A DNA stretch of 7,282 nucleotides from assembly GCA_002862265.1 (NCBI GenBank), contig PKCQ01000053.1, forward strand, positions 1 to 7,282. The letters run 5' to 3'. Origin of the DNA: Planctomycetaceae bacterium (GTDB lineage: Bacteria > Planctomycetota > Planctomycetia > Pirellulales > Pirellulaceae). The position numbers and the translations under genes were made by a program. Below the pieces are notes generated by a model. It saw only the letters and a program-made list of their open reading frames with translations, was not told the DNA's origin and did not search any database. Of this stretch, positions 7,036 to 7,282 are shown in pieces. Each line of letters begins with the position of its first letter. Position 1 is the stretch's first letter.

Positions 7036-7282
7036 GATCGCGACAGAAGCACACGATCGCGAGAATCTGATTTGTCATCCATCCAAACAATACACAACAC
7101 ATTGCGAGGTCATCTGTGTGTCCTTCTTCAGCTTGAAATGATTGACCGTGTTTGACAAATGTAGAAAACTCTGTTATAAGGTCATAATCATTAATAATTA
7201 ATTTATCTGTTTCTACTAATTGTTTAAGGTTAGAACATCCTAACATCTTTACTGCTTTGGTTGTTCTTACACCTAACTGCAC
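6971..7282 (-). CDS. T4-like phage terminase large subunit, C-terminal nuclease fragment (partial) with a non-native tail
   Basis: The frame enters from the right edge (the first codon, GTG, is internal). Its first 72 residues, bases 7282-7067, match the end of the nuclease domain of T4 gp17-like DNA-packaging terminases. Landmarks are GVRTTKAVKMLGCSNLK, KLIINDYDLITEFSTF and AEEGHTDDLAM with the acidic pair D57-D58, followed by VLFGWMTNQ. In T4 gp17 the equivalent of HDDLVM holds the third nuclease-site aspartate. The gp17-like frame should continue for some tens of residues, but after MTNQ the sequence becomes ILAIVCFC, then an out-of-frame translation of the cytochrome gene down to a TGA at 6971. 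That tail is not phage protein. The phage part is about 34% GC, against about 55% in the adjacent planctomycete DNA. T4-like phages are lytic, so a prophage is unlikely and a chimeric contig end is the likely explanation. Confidence 0.75.
   Translation of the reverse strand: MQLGVRTTKAVKMLGCSNLKQLVETDKLIINDYDLITEFSTFVKHGQSFQAEEGHTDDLAMCCVLFGWMTNQILAIVCFCRDRVLLFSNADLSSRVDRPSWGR
7024..7062. repeat. Perfect 19-bp tandem duplication
   Basis: The unit acagaagcacacgatcgcg occurs at 7024-7042 and again at 7043-7061 without mismatch, with one further matching base at 7062. It lies in the signal-peptide region of the cytochrome gene, next to the phage-like sequence. Because 19 is not a multiple of three it shifts the reading frame: both frames read AIVCFC, each from a different copy. 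Removing one copy makes the frame from the ATG at 7078 run directly into the cytochrome. Confidence 0.95.

Noticed and set aside
7024..7062. CRISPR-like or satellite repeat
   Set aside because: There are only two directly abutting copies with no spacers, inside a coding region, so this is a simple tandem duplication.
7063..7282. Integrated prophage boundary
   Set aside because: T4-like phages are not known as temperate integrators, no integrase or attachment site is seen, and the terminase gene is cut mid-domain. A chimeric join fits better.

Overview
The window looks like planctomycete DNA, most likely from a Pirellulales-type (Rhodopirellula/Blastopirellula-like) bacterium. It has moderate GC (about 55% in a stretch I counted by hand) and carries gene families typical of that phylum: a HEAT-repeat protein with a Pirellula/Verrucomicrobium-type heme-binding domain, a Tat-exported Gfo/Idh/MocA oxidoreductase, and a DUF1592-type cytochrome paired with a DUF1552 protein. 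The last ~215 bases do not belong to this background. They are about 34% GC and encode the C-terminal nuclease end of a T4-like phage terminase.

Layout: (1) 26-1231, plus strand, the 3' part of a HEAT/c-type-heme protein, cut by the window edge and possibly frameshifted near base 58. (2) 1297-1773, plus strand, a complete YaiI/YqxD (DUF188) protein. (3) 1843-2919, minus strand, a complete Gfo/Idh/MocA oxidoreductase with a twin-arginine signal and a TTG start. (4) 3048-4430, minus strand, a complete DUF1552 protein with its own Shine-Dalgarno site, 10 nt downstream of the next gene. (5) 4441-7035, minus strand, one long DUF1592-type cytochrome reading frame broken by a single in-frame TAG at 6046-6048, so that it appears as two ORFs. 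(6) 7024-7062, a perfect 19-bp tandem duplication in the signal-peptide region of that gene. (7) 7067-7282, minus strand, the terminase fragment.

How the genes fit together: the DUF1592 cytochrome (two CxxCH sites plus DUF1595, DUF1592, DUF1588 and DUF1585-like regions) and the DUF1552 protein form a tight two-gene minus-strand unit. This pairing recurs in planctomycetes and both products appear exported, but their biochemical role is unestablished. The Gfo/Idh/MocA gene follows on the same strand after a 128-bp gap and has its own ribosome binding site. The plus-strand pair at the left converges on it.

The most notable points are anomalies rather than a new system. There is an amber codon in the middle of the DUF1595 region, in a locus where TAG otherwise works as a normal stop. 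There is also a phage/planctomycete junction with a 19-bp tandem duplication beside it. Removing one repeat copy joins the upstream frame, including an ATG at 7078, to the cytochrome and yields a plausible signal peptide. I favour a chimeric assembly or amplification artefact at the right end, but the sequence alone cannot prove it. I found no tRNA, rRNA, CRISPR array or insertion sequence, and no gene-free stretch over 300 bases.
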